Source of the DNA: Pycnopodia helianthoides
Taxonomy: Eukaryota; Echinodermata; Asteroidea; Forcipulatida; Asteriidae
Reading direction: 5' to 3'
Assembly (NCBI GenBank): GCA_032158295.1
Contig: CM063262.1
Coordinates: 5,861,394 to 5,925,393, forward strand
Length of the DNA stretch: 64,000 nt
Part shown: in pieces, positions 34,975 through 48,200 of the stretch
How the letters are laid out: each line of letters opens with the position of its first letter
Position numbering within the stretch: position 1 is the first letter of the stretch
Program-made: the position numbers and the translations under genes
The notes under the pieces: generated by a model
Told to the model about the DNA's origin: nothing
What the model saw: only the letters and a program-made list of their open reading frames with translations
The model's database searches: none

Positions 34975-36075
34975 TGGACCAGTTCAAGCCTGGACCAGTT
35001 CAGGCCTGTACCCGTTCAGTCCTGTTAAAACCAGTTCCTGAGAAGTTATTGATATTCAAACTCTTTTGTGGGGGAAAATGCACATCTGGTTAACTACAAG
35101 AACTGGTATAAGTTACACTTTACCGTAGAACATAGGTTCTGCTACAACCACCATGATTGTTTTTGGTTCTTAGTTCTTGATCAGCCAATGACAAGTTCAG
35201 TTCTGTCATAGCTAGTTTAAACAAGTTCCTTAGAAGTTATCTCTAATCAAATCTTCTGGGGGGAAATCTGGTTTACTACAAGAACCGGTATAAGTTTCCA
35301 TTTCATGTTCTGCTACGACCATCATTTGGGTACATAATTCTTGATCAACCCTGGACAGGTTCTGGTTAAAGCTAGTGTTAACAAGTTTTTTTCTTTTGAA
35401 TACATGTATTCTGAGCTAATACTAAAATCTTTTACAAATTTATTGGAGGGATTATGGCTGTAAAGGCACATCTTACATGGCCACATCCTGAAAAACTGGG
35501 CACCAGTCTGCTGGTGCACAATCAACTACCATGAACCAGATTGATCCAGTGTGTTCCAGTTCAGTTTAGGTTTGTACATCTGGTTTCTTAGTACAAGTAT
35601 GGCCACTATCTGAACAACTAGACACCATTCTGCTTGTGTACGATCAATCACAATAAACCAGATTGGTCCAGTTTGTTCTAGTTCAGTTCATTTTTTTACA
35701 TCTGGTTACCAACTAAAAGTATGGCCACTATGTGACAAACTAGACACCAGTCTGAGGTATACAATCAACCACAGTAAACCCACATTGGTTCATTCCAGTA
35801 CAGATTTATGACTAGTAAAGTTCAGATGGTTACATCTGGTTACTATACTACAGGTATGGCCACTCCCTGAAAAGCTAGCAAGACACCAGTCCGCTGGTTC
35901 ACCCTCGACCACCCCTGACCGCACTGATCCGGTTCACTCCAGATAAGACTTGTACGAGGCTCAGGTCATGTTTTCACTTCTGGTTTACACCAGCTACGGG
36001 CATGGTCACTTCATGTGTGAAAGACAATCAACCTCCACGGACCAGACCGATCCGGTTCATTCCAGTTCAGACTTG
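34975..36075. repeat. Degenerate about 120-bp repeat in NACHT gene 3'UTR
   Basis: Units carry TACATCTGGTTAC, AGTATGGCCACTATCTGA, ACACCAGTCTG and CCAGTTCAGACTTGTAC. The final unit reaches the stop codon. Confidence 0.75.
35439..35444 (-). terminator. Candidate proximal poly(A) signal of the NACHT gene
   Basis: AATAAA on the minus strand about 620 nt after the stop, inside the repeat array. Confidence 0.3.
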
Positions 36076-36240
36076 TACATTGTTCATCATTTCATTCATA
36101 TCATAATCGGCTTCGTTGTCGCTGTTCTGAGCTTGCCGTTGTAGCTTCTCTGCTTCCATCTGAGCCAGAATCCGCTTGTACTGAGGCCGCGCTAACGTCT
36201 TCCGCGCTCGTTCTGTTTTCGGGTGATGATAGCCAAACAC
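36067..36240 (-). CDS. NACHT gene exon 23: C-terminus
   Basis: Acceptor GTGCACTTGCAG; TGA stop at 36069-36067. Encodes VFGYHHPKTERARKTLARPQ, a basic QMEAEKLQRQ helix and an acidic Asp/Asn/Met tail ending NNVQV. The last codons and stop lie at the edge of the degenerate 3' repeat array. Confidence 0.9.
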   Translation of the reverse strand: MFGYHHPKTERARKTLARPQYKRILAQMEAEKLQRQAQNSDNEADYDMNEMMNNVQV

Positions 36241-39200
36241 CTGCAAGTGCACACAAAAAACAACAACATTCACAGTGACAAAGTTGGTTTTTGGAGTACA
36301 TTCTAAATTTTTAAAAGTTTCGTTTTCAGTTCTTATGCCAGCAATTGAACTCCTTCATGTCTTGTGATAGTCCCGTTAAATTTTAATAGAAAGTAAAGTG
36401 CCAGTGAAAGTAAATACTCATTTTTCTTGTGAAACTAATCTCTAAAAGGTATAGGGTCATGGATTGGTAAAGAAAATGAATGGCTTTATGAACTTACTTG
36501 GTGAGAAGCGCTGCAGCTGTTGGTAGTAAAAACCATTTTGAGAAAGGATTCCCTTTTAAGTAATATGGTTTGATAAATTTTCACCCAAAAACATTTGAAC
36601 CTGAGAAATGTTTCATGCATGAATCGTTTCTCTGTGTTGGTGTCCATTCACGAATGCTCCGGCCAGAGATGTGGTTGGTACCTGAAAAACTCAGTGACAG
36701 TTTACTTGCTGTTTTCTCGGAAAGTAGACGCTGTATTCAGCTGAGACTTTCACATGTGACCTTTAAGTGATCTTTCTTTATAAGCACTCAAAGTCCTTGC
36801 GAAAGTTTTTGATTGTGAGAACTAACCCCCTTGGGTATGAGGATGCCAGTAAAACTAACCACTCACATTTCTTGCGATAGTTCTGATTGTGAAACTTACC
36901 TCTTCACTACAATGATGCCATCGAATGAACCACTCGCACACCTTGCACTGGCTACGTTTGCGAAAAATAACCACTCACATTTCTTGCGATAGTTCTGATT
37001 GTGAAACTTACCTCTTCACTACAATGATGCCAGCGAATGAACCAGTCGCAAGCCTTGCGATAGTTCCGATTGTCCTCGTGGAAGATTCCGATATTAAGAA
37101 AGAGACGAGAGCTGAGGACGCTGTTCTCACCGTAGGCTTGGAGACACATGTCGAGGGCGTCCATACATACCTGAAGAAACCGACGAGGAAAGTTATTCGG
37201 GATGGCGCATTATCAGTTATTTCAGAATAATCACATATTACGCATTATCTTCAGAACAGCTGTGAACATGTACAAAGCGCTTTCAAACACACACCCGAAA
37301 TACTCATACAGAAGTGGCCTCCGCTCGGAGCAATACTTAAAATACATCGCACATTCAAACATGCAGGCGACAAGGCCTTCTCAGTAGCTGGACCCAGATA
37401 CTGCAACTCGCTACCTCTCAACATTCGTACATTGCAACTCTATTCATCAATTCAAACGTAAACTCAAGTCATACCATACCTATTTTCATCTTAAAAGGAA
37501 CATTACAGAATTGGTAAGAAAAAACTTGTAAAATATACTTTTTGATCACAGATTTACATAAAACTTACACGGTCTAATGATGAAGATAGTAGAAAACATC
37601 CCTTGAAATATTTCTGTCTGAAATGCCATATTAGATGAGAAATGAATAAACTAATTTTCCGATTGGAGTTTATCGCTCAGTGAGCGTTTCATTCATTTGT
37701 TGAATCTATATGATTTCATGCAAATGTGTAATCCGTTTTTTTAACTATTTTCTTGTGACCCAGACGGCCGATCGATCTCAAACTTCTACAGGTTTGTCAT
37801 TTTAAGTATATGTTGGATTACATAAAGTGCTTACACTGCCAGCAACTGTTTTGTTAGCAAAAACCAATTCTGTAATGTTCCTTTAAGATTCCTGTTCAAT
37901 TACTTTGTTTCCTCTCTGGAATCATTGCCCTCAGCGCATTGTAACCATTGGAAAAATGCGCTTTATAAATGCATGCATTATTATTATTATTTGGTGGAGC
38001 AATTGACCATCCTACTTTGCGTAACATTTTCAGAGTGCAATGGGTGAAACACAAATACTATGACAAGTTTAATACCCATTATAAACGCTGCTATAATGCT
38101 GCTTAAATACAGGATTTTAACTGCCTCTAGCTACAGAGTAACCTCGGTGGTCCAGTGGTGAGGCATCTGCTCTGGAATGGCAAAGGTCATGGGTTTGAAT
38201 CCCTCTTGAGTACTTTGATGCCTTTTGAACTTCCCCACAACTTATCCTTGAATAGTTGGGAAGAATGTGCCTCTCCCTTTTCACACTTTAAAATAATAAA
38301 AAAAACCTTTAAAAAAGAAACAAAACTGACTTACTTTGAGTTGTTCTTCACCGCTCCTTGGTAACAGTATTCCCTTGGTCATGATAGCATCGGCCAAAAA
38401 ACCATCGTTCCCCAACTGTTAGAGAAAGAAGACCAAAACAAAACAAAAAGTAAGAACAATTTGACATTGTGGTAATTCCACCAATTTCTAGAGGATCAGG
38501 TTGGCTCAGTGGTGTCTTTCCTTGCTCCCCACCTCTGTGGACCACGGTTCAAATCCCGCCCGGGACCAGAGCTGCCTTGCATGTGGATTGGGTTTTAAGT
38601 CTCTACTGATTGCGGGTGGGTTTTACCCTATTTTGAGTTCTCCTCCCGCATCACAAAATTCTACACTTTCTTCATCAAGTTCAATACAATTCATCCAATA
38701 AACTACACTTTCACTGATGGCATGGTTGGATGAATAATAAATTAAAAATATTAGCTACGACAGAAATCCATTCGGTTTTTTTTAATAGTTTTTTTCTCCT
38801 TGTTTTATGACCCGATATGTTAGGGTCTTTTGTTACCAAAAGTCAGTCTCAACCAATCAGATTTTTCTGTTAGATATATTCTCTTCGGTGGAAGCCCTTG
38901 GAATAACATGAATTCAGATATTTATAAGGCCCTTTACCAAAAAAAAACAGCGTAGGGTTGACTCCGGCTAAGGCACCATTCCGTCTGCATTACGTGAATC
39001 ACACATTAAAAGCAGACCTGAGTTTGCCAATGGCAAATTCGGGTTGGTACTCACTGGTTTGGGAATGAGCAGTTTTCGACAAAATCTTTCTTATCTGATC
39101 AAAATGTTCATGAGGCATAAACATGTAGGTTAGGGTGCCACTGCCTGTGAGTTTACTGACACAAATATCTACAAAACTTCACAGGTTTCTTGTTTATAAT

Positions 39201-42200
39201 GTGAAGTGTTGGGAAACAGTGTTAAATGTTATCATGAAAGCAACTTGGAATCGAAAAAATCTACCAAATATATCAAATTTATATAAAAGAAATTGAATAA
39301 GAAACAGTCGGACTTTCTCTCTGCTCTTCATCATGTCTGTCATCAGAAAGTGGGCTAGTGGGTCAGGATCACTGGCCTTGGGGAAGTGGGTTCCAGGGTG
39401 AATGTTTAATATTACAACTACTTTACTGATAACAACTGAAAAGAGTCACAGTGAAACAGGCGAGTAGAATTCTGAGATTTTGGTTAATAGGAAATTCACG
39501 TAATGTGTTTGAAGCCCCACATGCAAAGTATACGTTTTCAAAATCATTGACGGCAGCTAAGCTGCAGCCGAAGCCACAGTCAAAGCCACAGCCAAAGGAT
39601 TAAAAAGAGCCTAAGAAATAACAATACCGGGGTAGTTTCAAACAGTGTGGGCTCACCTCTTTGAAGATCTGAATGGCCCGGTCAATGTGGAGCTTCCCTT
39701 CCTCTATGGCCTCCTCACCAGAGAGGTTATTGTCTGCACCTGTCTCCATCCAAGCCTCTAGATTGAAGGCTAGCTGGGTCAACGTCCTGCCAAGTTTGAA
39801 CTAAACAACCAATCAAATAGAAACATGATGGGTACAGGCTGTAACCAGTGAGGGGTCAGAAATCTAGCTAGCTGGGTCAACTTCCTGCCAAGTTTGAACT
39901 ATACAAGCAATCAAATAGAAACATGATGGGTACAGGCTGTAACCAGTGAGGGGTCAGACATCTAGCTAGCTGGGTCAACTTCCTGCCAAGTTTGAACTAA
40001 ACAACCAATCAAATAGAAACATGATGGGTACAGGCTGTAACCAGTGAGGGGTCAGAAATCTAGCTAGCTGGGTCAATGCCTGCCAAGTTTGAACTAAACA
40101 AGCAATCAAATAGAAACATGATGGGTACAGGCTGTAACCAGTGAGGGGTCAGACATCTAGCTAGCTGGGTCAACTTCCTGCCAAGTTTGAACTATACAAG
40201 CAATCAAATAGAAACATGATGGGTACAGGCTGTAACCAGTGAGGGGTCAGAAATCTAGCTATCTGGGTCAATGCCTGCCAAGTTTGAACTATACAAGCAA
40301 TCAAATAGAAACATGATGGGTACAGGCTGTAACCAGTGAGGGGTCAGAAATCTAGCTATCTGGGTCAATGCCTGCCAAGTTTGAACTATACAGGCAATCA
40401 AATAGAAACATGATGGGTACAGGCTGTAACCAGTGAGGGGTCAGAAATCTAGCTAGCTGGGTCAATGCCTGCCAAATTTGAACTAAACAAGCAATCAAAT
40501 AGAAACATGATGGGTACAGGCTGTAACCAGTGAGGGGTCAGACATCTAGCTAGCTGGGTCAACTTCCTGCCAAGTTTGAACTAAACAACCAATCAAATAG
40601 AAACATGATGGGTACAGGCTGTAACCAGTGAGGGGTCAGAAATCTATTTAGCTGGGTCAATGCCTGCCAAGTTTGAACTAAACAAGCAATCAAATAGAAA
40701 CATGATGGGTACAGGTTGTAACCAGTGAGGGGTCAGACATCTAGCTAGCTGGGTCAACTTCCTGCCAAGTTTGAACTAAACAACCAATCAAATAGAAACA
40801 TGATGGGTACAGGCTGTAACCAGTGAGGGGTCAGAAATCTAGCTAGCTGGGTCAATGCCTGCCAAGTTTGAACTATACAAGCAATCAAATAGAAACATGA
40901 TGGGCACGTGCTGTAACCAGCGAGGGGTTAGGAACTCTTGCCCCCCCCCTCCCCCAAGCGCTTCCTATCATAGGTACGAGCCCAATTTCATAAAGCTGCT
41001 TAAGCAGAGAATTACGCTTAGCAACTTTCTGCTAAGCACAAATAAGCAAGATACCAGTCACAGATTGTACATATGACATGGTACTTTGGTTGGTAGCCTT
41101 ATTCTGGTAAGCACAATTTTGTCGTGCCTGGCTACTTCTTGTGCTTGAGCAGCTCTATGAAATTGGGCCCTGGTCTCTAAGGGCATTTAGGACAAAGTAA
41201 GACTCAAATTTCGTTGATGGATTCTCGTACTTTGTTAGCTCTCCCGGTAAAGTCTCTCGTATTGCGATGGATTTCCGTGCGAACTTGATGAGGTGGCCCA
41301 GTTCGGTTATCTGCCACCTCTCAATCCACTGGTATAACTTCAATTTCTGTCAAGTAAACGAAAAGAGAGATAAAAAATAGATTTGTTTGAGCATAGAGCA
41401 AGGTTTGAGTAGTCAACGAGACTATTTTTGCATGGTACTCAACACATGTTTTTTGGTCATGAGTACCAGTTAACATCGGGACTGTTTTTACATGGGGTAC
41501 CCAATACATGTTTCTGATCGTGAGTACTAGTTAATATCGAGACTGTTTTTGCATGGTACCCAACACATGTTTTTCATCACGAGTACCAGTTAATATCGGG
41601 ACTGTTTTTGCATGGTACCCAGCACATGTTTTTGATCATGAGCACCAGTTAATATCGAGACTGTTTTTGCATCGACCACTATAGGCGACAAACGGTCAGT
41701 GTGCGAATTTGACCAAAGTAACTGTGAAAAATCGCAATTGTACTTCTAAATGTTCGTTTATTTTTGAGCAGTTTCACATTTTCTATCTTCCATTAGCCTT
41801 TTTGATATATTATAATGGTGGACACTGTAGGAGTGCACTGTTTGGTTTGGGTGTAGACAGACAACTTTACCCAAACCTAATAGTGTCATAGTATTGAGTC
41901 CACCATATCTCAAAATGGCTTATTATTTTACTGGGAACTTTAAAAAGTAAGATTCTCACATCGTCGTAAATGTCTGCAGCTAGATCGAACAATTCCACCA
42001 TGCGCTCTGGTCGTTCGCCTAGTTCCGTTTCCATGGCAATACACGTATCCAGGAATTTGAACGAGTCTTCGTGTGCGCCAGCGTGAACCCTGAGGATGAG
42101 AAAGGAAAATTACAGTGAGCCCTTGTTTTTGTGAGTCCATCAAGAGAAAAAATTTATTTGCTTTCAATAAATTTGTCGGTAAAGAAGGAACAAAGCTCCC

Positions 42201-45200
42201 CCAACGTATTTCTATATTCAACTGGGTCCCCCCAAAAGGGAATTCTTTATAGAAAAGGGAATAATAGAACAATGGCATGCCACCACAACTTGGTGTTCAG
42301 AAGGCGGCATGCGTACGCTATTCAATTTGGACATGTTGTCTGAGATCTGGCTGCCCTGATAGATTCTCAGCCCTGATTTCCTGCCTCTGGGTATGCTCAT
42401 CCATGAAATTAAGGAACACAAACCAATATGGATCCTACAAGTGCAATACAAAGTGTTTTAAATGCAGCCCCCTTCCACACCTGTCATCTCTTCTTAATGG
42501 TTAAGTTTTATGTTATCCTGTGGACCTCTTTTCCTTTTTTTTTTACAAGGCTGTTTAACCACTTTAAATTTGAATTCTTTAAGTAATTTTTTTAAAGCCC
42601 ACGGGCCACTTTTTTAACCTTTTGTGATGTAAATTTGATTTCATTTTTTTTCCTTCTTTTTTCTCTCTTAAAGTTTGTTTAACCTTTTTTGTGTACCTCA
42701 ATGTTTTTAAAATTGTAAATTCAAAATGCAATTCGGTCGTAGAACCGCAAATCTTTGAATGTCTTTAAATACACCATAAACAATATAACTAACCATAAAC
42801 CATATAACTAACCATAAACCATATAACTAACTAACTACTGAGCTTCTATTTTCAGATATGACCTTTGAATCGAACTTAAAACAAAGAATTAATAATAAAT
42901 ACTTACATGACTCTTGTGACTTGCTCGTGCCTCCTGGAGATCGACGTCTTTGCTGACCGCCGGATCATTCTTGAGGTTACGGAGACTGCCCTCGTACCCA
43001 CTCAGCATTACCTTCTGCCAACCGATGCCGAACCCCTGCAAGAATAAACAACCAAGAGCGTAGAATGTACCCGAAACACACTATGAAATCTTTGCTGTGA
43101 AAGCACCGTGAAATCTCAGTGAAGTGCAGGATTTGGCTGAAATTCAAGGATTATTTCTCTTTCACCATGCTTCAAGGGAATTGCAATTCCCTTAAATCAC
43201 CTTTAAAAAAAAGTCTCCAGACCATTTACTGGCCTCCGTGAATTTCACCATGATTTCAAGGGAACGCTCTCCATCCAAGCCTACAACTCTTTGATTGGTG
43301 AATTAACGTTTTTAGCAGTACAGCATGGTAAAAACAAACATGAAACACTTAGGCTCTTGCTAGTTAGAAAAGAACTTCGAGAAAATAAGGTGCACAGGGG
43401 GAATTGACGATTTCAAGGAGAAAAGTAGATTCTCACTCCATTTTCAAGACATAGATTTTCATAGTGACAGGTCCTGACAACAATTTTACGAATCCTACAA
43501 GCTGAAGTTTCCCGCTCGAGCAGAAGTTGCCACAAAATTGAGCCCTGGAGGTCAAAATGGAAAAACACTCGCCCAGAATTCACGTGACATAGCAATACTT
43601 GGTTTAGTCTGAGGAATTCAAATTGAGCATTCACTCGTGAAGGAACAAGGCAGTGTACCAGACATCATTCAGACCCAACGCACAAATGGCCAAGGGCCGT
43701 GTCCGAATTGTTGGCTACGGATACGACAGTTGCTAAAGGCTGTTGCTATTAAGGACGAGGAAATTAGCCCAGCCGTAAGTGTAGCCCAATACATACTTGG
43801 CCTTATTCAACGGGGTCCAAAGTAGGAATCTACAGTAGGGTGGTGGTGAGGGGGAGGGGTTTCAAGGTTAGGTAGCATCTCAAAAGTCGGGTGCATTCTA
43901 CGTGCAAAAAGAATGTCTCATGGACCCATGACCGCAATCCGTTTGACTGCCAGAGCATTCCGCTAGAACGCATCACTGGGCAGAAGTACAGGAGCAACTC
44001 TGCAAGAGTGAATATGCGCGTTAGTATTCCGAGCGTTCCAATGAAACGTTCCGGCAGTCCCAACGGAACGGTACATGAGCACGCGCTGGAATACTAATCC
44101 GATCCAACTTGGGCCAAGTTCGCGCAAGGAAAAATGGTTAACTTGTGGTTGTTCAGTGACGTTCATAGGGCATGCGCACAGAAGTTATAGTGCAAACGAT
44201 TCTAGTCATGTCATGTCAACACGACCGACAACTCAACATACGTTATCAGTTTCTTATAACTGGTCCACTCTGCTATGAAAACGGCTATTGGTAACCAGCG
44301 ATGCGACCATGCCCAGTAGGCTGGTTCCAAATAGTCAACAAGAGTGGTCCAACTATCGTCGACTAGACAGAGTTCATTCGAACTATGGTCAACGGTAGTC
44401 CTTGTGCGAACTTGGCCTCGAATGTTCCTATCGTTCCGACTTTTTGAGACGCTCCCTTAAACTGTCGTACCTCGCGCCAATACTTGAGGAGCGCGTCGCT
44501 GAAGATTTCCTCGTACAGGAGATCAAACGCCTCCCAGTTGCAGAGAAATCGTTGCAATCTTTCCGTGTCTCCCGTCTTGATAAGATGCAATGGTAGCTCC
44601 TTGGAGACAAAGGAAAAAAAAATTGCTAATTATCAACAAACAAATAAAATTAATTAGTTCCAACCTGAATTATTTAACTATCGTAGGGGTTTTATAAGTG
44701 CCTTACACTATTACTAACCCTGGGCTTGATTTTTTACAGATCACTATTTCTAACAACTCATCTTAAGATGAATCTTAAAGATGAGTGCCTACTCAATTTT
44801 CACACATGACAACATCAAATTCCTCAACTCATTACGAGAAATCTTTGTTGTCTTTCATTTGTCAAGTCAGGGTTTTGTTATGGCAACAATATTTTCAAAG
44901 GAAAGCAATTACTCAAGAAGCTCCAAAAAGTCCCCCCCTCCCCAAATAACGAGGTGGGCAAAGAATTTGTTTTTAATACCGACATGAATTGGTTAAGCGT
45001 GTTGCTCAAGGACACAATTGTGTCACAAGGATGAGAGTCATCGCTGACTAAAATGTCTGAAACCGAGCTCCAAATTTTAGGAGGTATGTTGAGATGATGA
45101 CATTTCCACCTCTTGATAGTTATAGACTTCAAGGAGCTTTTGGAAACAGTACCCTCGCCACAACAGAAGCGGATAAAAGAGCAGGATTTTTTTTATGCAT

Positions 45201-48200
45201 GGAGAAAAAAAGTCTGAATTCAGATAAAAGTCTGATATTTTCCCTCCCTGGTGTCATGACTGGGGTTCGAATCCACACTCAGCCGTCAGGACTTGTACCT
45301 GATGAATATCTAAAGATTTACCGATGAAACATGAAAAGCAAGATTGGAACTTTGTCTGGGTTTTGTGGTATAAATATAAAAAGAAGGTACAGTTTACTCA
45401 CTTCTACTTTTCCTCTCCATATTGTCCGAGTCGAAGAAATAGTCGGCCAGTTTCTTGTGCCACCAGAGCTGCTGGAGCATGTCAGTCGCTCCATCGTTCT
45501 GAGGAAAGTACCTAGACAAGCAATCATCACAAGTGATCATCAATCATCAAAGTGATCAATCATCACAAGTGATCATAATCATCAAAGTATCAATCAATCC
45601 AAGTGATCAATCAATCGATCATAAGTGATCAATCAATCAATGACAAATGATCAATCAATCAATGATAAAAAGATCAATCATTCAATCACAAGTAATCAAT
45701 CATTCAATCAATCACAAAGGACCAAACAATCAATCACAAAAGATCAATCAATCAATCAATCACAAAAGATCAATCAATCAATCAATTACAAGTGATCAAT
45801 CAATCAATCATAAGTAATCAATCAATGACAGTGCAATGGACTAAATGTAAGCAGATTCAAAGCAATGAGTCTTAAGCTGGCTTTTGACGATCTGTAAGGA
45901 GTCAAGTGTACAGAGTTGATAGGGGAGATCATTCCATAGCTTTGGTGCACATAAGCCAAAGCTTCTATCACCTGATGAAGAATGAGATCTAAGAATGTTC
46001 AACAGTAGTTTGTTTGATGATCTCAGATTGGGCCGAGGATGGTGTGTACACAACTTGTCTCTTATATACACTGGGGCTAGACCATGAAGTGCTTTCCAAG
46101 TCAACAGTAGGATTTTGTAATTAGCTCTTTGTTTTATTTCAACCAATGCAATGTTTTATAAGTGTTGGATTGATATGGTCAAGACACCGAGGGAAATCCA
46201 GAAAAACAAGTTGTTATTTTGCTATCGTAAATCTCGAATGTGATTTTTGGTGGATATTCAAAGATAACTAGAAGCTGTGGTTTCGAAAAAAGGGCCTTAG
46301 ACTGGAGGCTAATGGAGGATTCAGGACGATCTCTCGCTAGAAAGACACCTGGGGAGAATGTCTCCTATTGACTCACTTTCTCCTTACTGCTTTGCTGAGT
46401 GCACGATGATAGAAATCAAGACGTCCCTCCCCGCTGTCTCCGAACGGTCTTAGGAATGGTTTGAGGGCTCGGAACACCATGGCCCACCTAGCTGCAGGGA
46501 GCGCTCCAATCTGTTGGGCTGCTTTTTCTCTTGAACCACCGTCTGTTGGGGGGAAAATATGTTTAAAAGTTGCATCATCCGAGTTTTCTTGGGAAAGATA
46601 AATATATTTAGAATGGCGTGGTTGGTCGCAGATTACACTTTGTATACCTGTTGTAAAATAACCAGTGCTTTGAGATGCCTTTTTACAGGAGATGCCTTTT
46701 TACCTTACCTTGTAAGGTTTTTAGTGACTAGCCATCGGAACCATCTATCTTCTTGAAAACAATGTTTGAAGCCACGAATCATGTGGATGATAAGGTAGCT
46801 ATAAAAACTTGCGGGTACAACCATGTGTAATATCTCTTTAAAGGGGGAGTGTTGGTTCTGAAAAGAACCGGTGTGTGGTCTACCAACTAAGTTCATCAAG
46901 CCCTATTTTGAAATCTCCTTATTTTGTTAAAAAGTTATTGTTTGGGTTTTGTGTGGTTTTTTTTTTTGGGGGGGGAGGGGTGGTGTTTGTTTGTGTTTTG
47001 GGGGTGTGGTGTTGGATGTGGTGGGGGATGCCTCCACACAAAGTACAGATGACTAACCTTTCTCTGATCCACTCTCATTACTTGGGGGCATCAGGTTGTC
47101 CTCGACTCCAAGGATTTGAAGAAGCTCCGTCTCCAGGAGTCCGGTCTCTGACGTCTCAAGGAGGCAGAGGGTCCCTACCAACAGGCTGCCTCCGTTCTCC
47201 TCCTCAAACCGATCAAAGACCTGCTCCAACAGACTGACGAGGAGAAGAAAAAACAAAATAACCAGGGGTGTGATTGGGACCTTAAATATAATACTTGGTT
47301 CTTTTTCAGTGCACATATTGCAGTAGCTAGATCAAGCCGCTTTACAATATACTTAACCCTGTCCATCAGGGCCCAATTTCATAGAGCTGCTTAAGCAGAA
47401 AATATCGCTGAACAATTTCCTGCTTAGCAAAAATGAGCAGGATACCAGTCACAATTTGTACATAAGACATGGTAGTTTTGCTGGTAAACTTATTCTGGTA
47501 AGCATAATGTTGTCGTGCTTAGCTACTTTTTGTGCTTTAAGCAGCTCTTGAAAAGTGGGCCCAGGATATGCTTTGTCGTTCTTCCTGATGGGAAGTTTAC
47601 ATTTTGAAGGCACCAGGGAGACCTATGACTGACAAGACGAGTTTATCGACTAATTCTGGTTGTGAAGCCAAGGATTCTCAGAAAAGTGAACTTAATCACT
47701 CTAGCCAAGTATCCCCATGGAGAGAAGACAAGGAAGGAAGTTTCAGTTTTAGATGCGGGATGAAAACCCCGGAGAAAAATATGCCAGGGAAAAACCCACG
47801 CAATCAGGTAGGGACTGAAAACCCCAATCCACGTAGTGCCACCCGCAGGATTCGAACCGGGGTCCTAGAGGTGGAAGGCAAGGAAAGAAACTGCTACGCC
47901 AACCCGACTGCCCCTAGACCAGGCAAGTTTTGCGTGTTTTCTAACACTTTTGGGAACATTAGGTTCCAAGAAACATTTATGGGAGTGACCCTAGCTGTTC
48001 TTGACCGTAGGCTTTGTTATATTTTTTACTGCCCCCGTCATGAATTTCAACAACAAATTTTTTTTCAGGATGTCCACCATTGTAATATCCAAAAACACAT
48101 GGCAGAAGTTCAATGCACTGAACTAGCTTGTTCAACCTGAAACAGTCATTACAAACTATAGCAACAGCAATTTTTTTTATTTGCAACCTCAATTTTTAAA

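Larger units (their letters stand above)
34610..36066 (-). other. Probable 3'UTR of the NACHT gene
   Basis: Non-coding in all frames and largely made of the degenerate repeat at 34975-36075. Minus-strand AATAAA signals occur at 35444-35439 and 34637-34632, so the UTR is about 0.6 or 1.45 kb. Confidence 0.4.

Noticed and set aside
47604..48140. 178-codon plus-strand frame
   Set aside because: Most of it is the reverse strand of a type-G tRNA-SINE.
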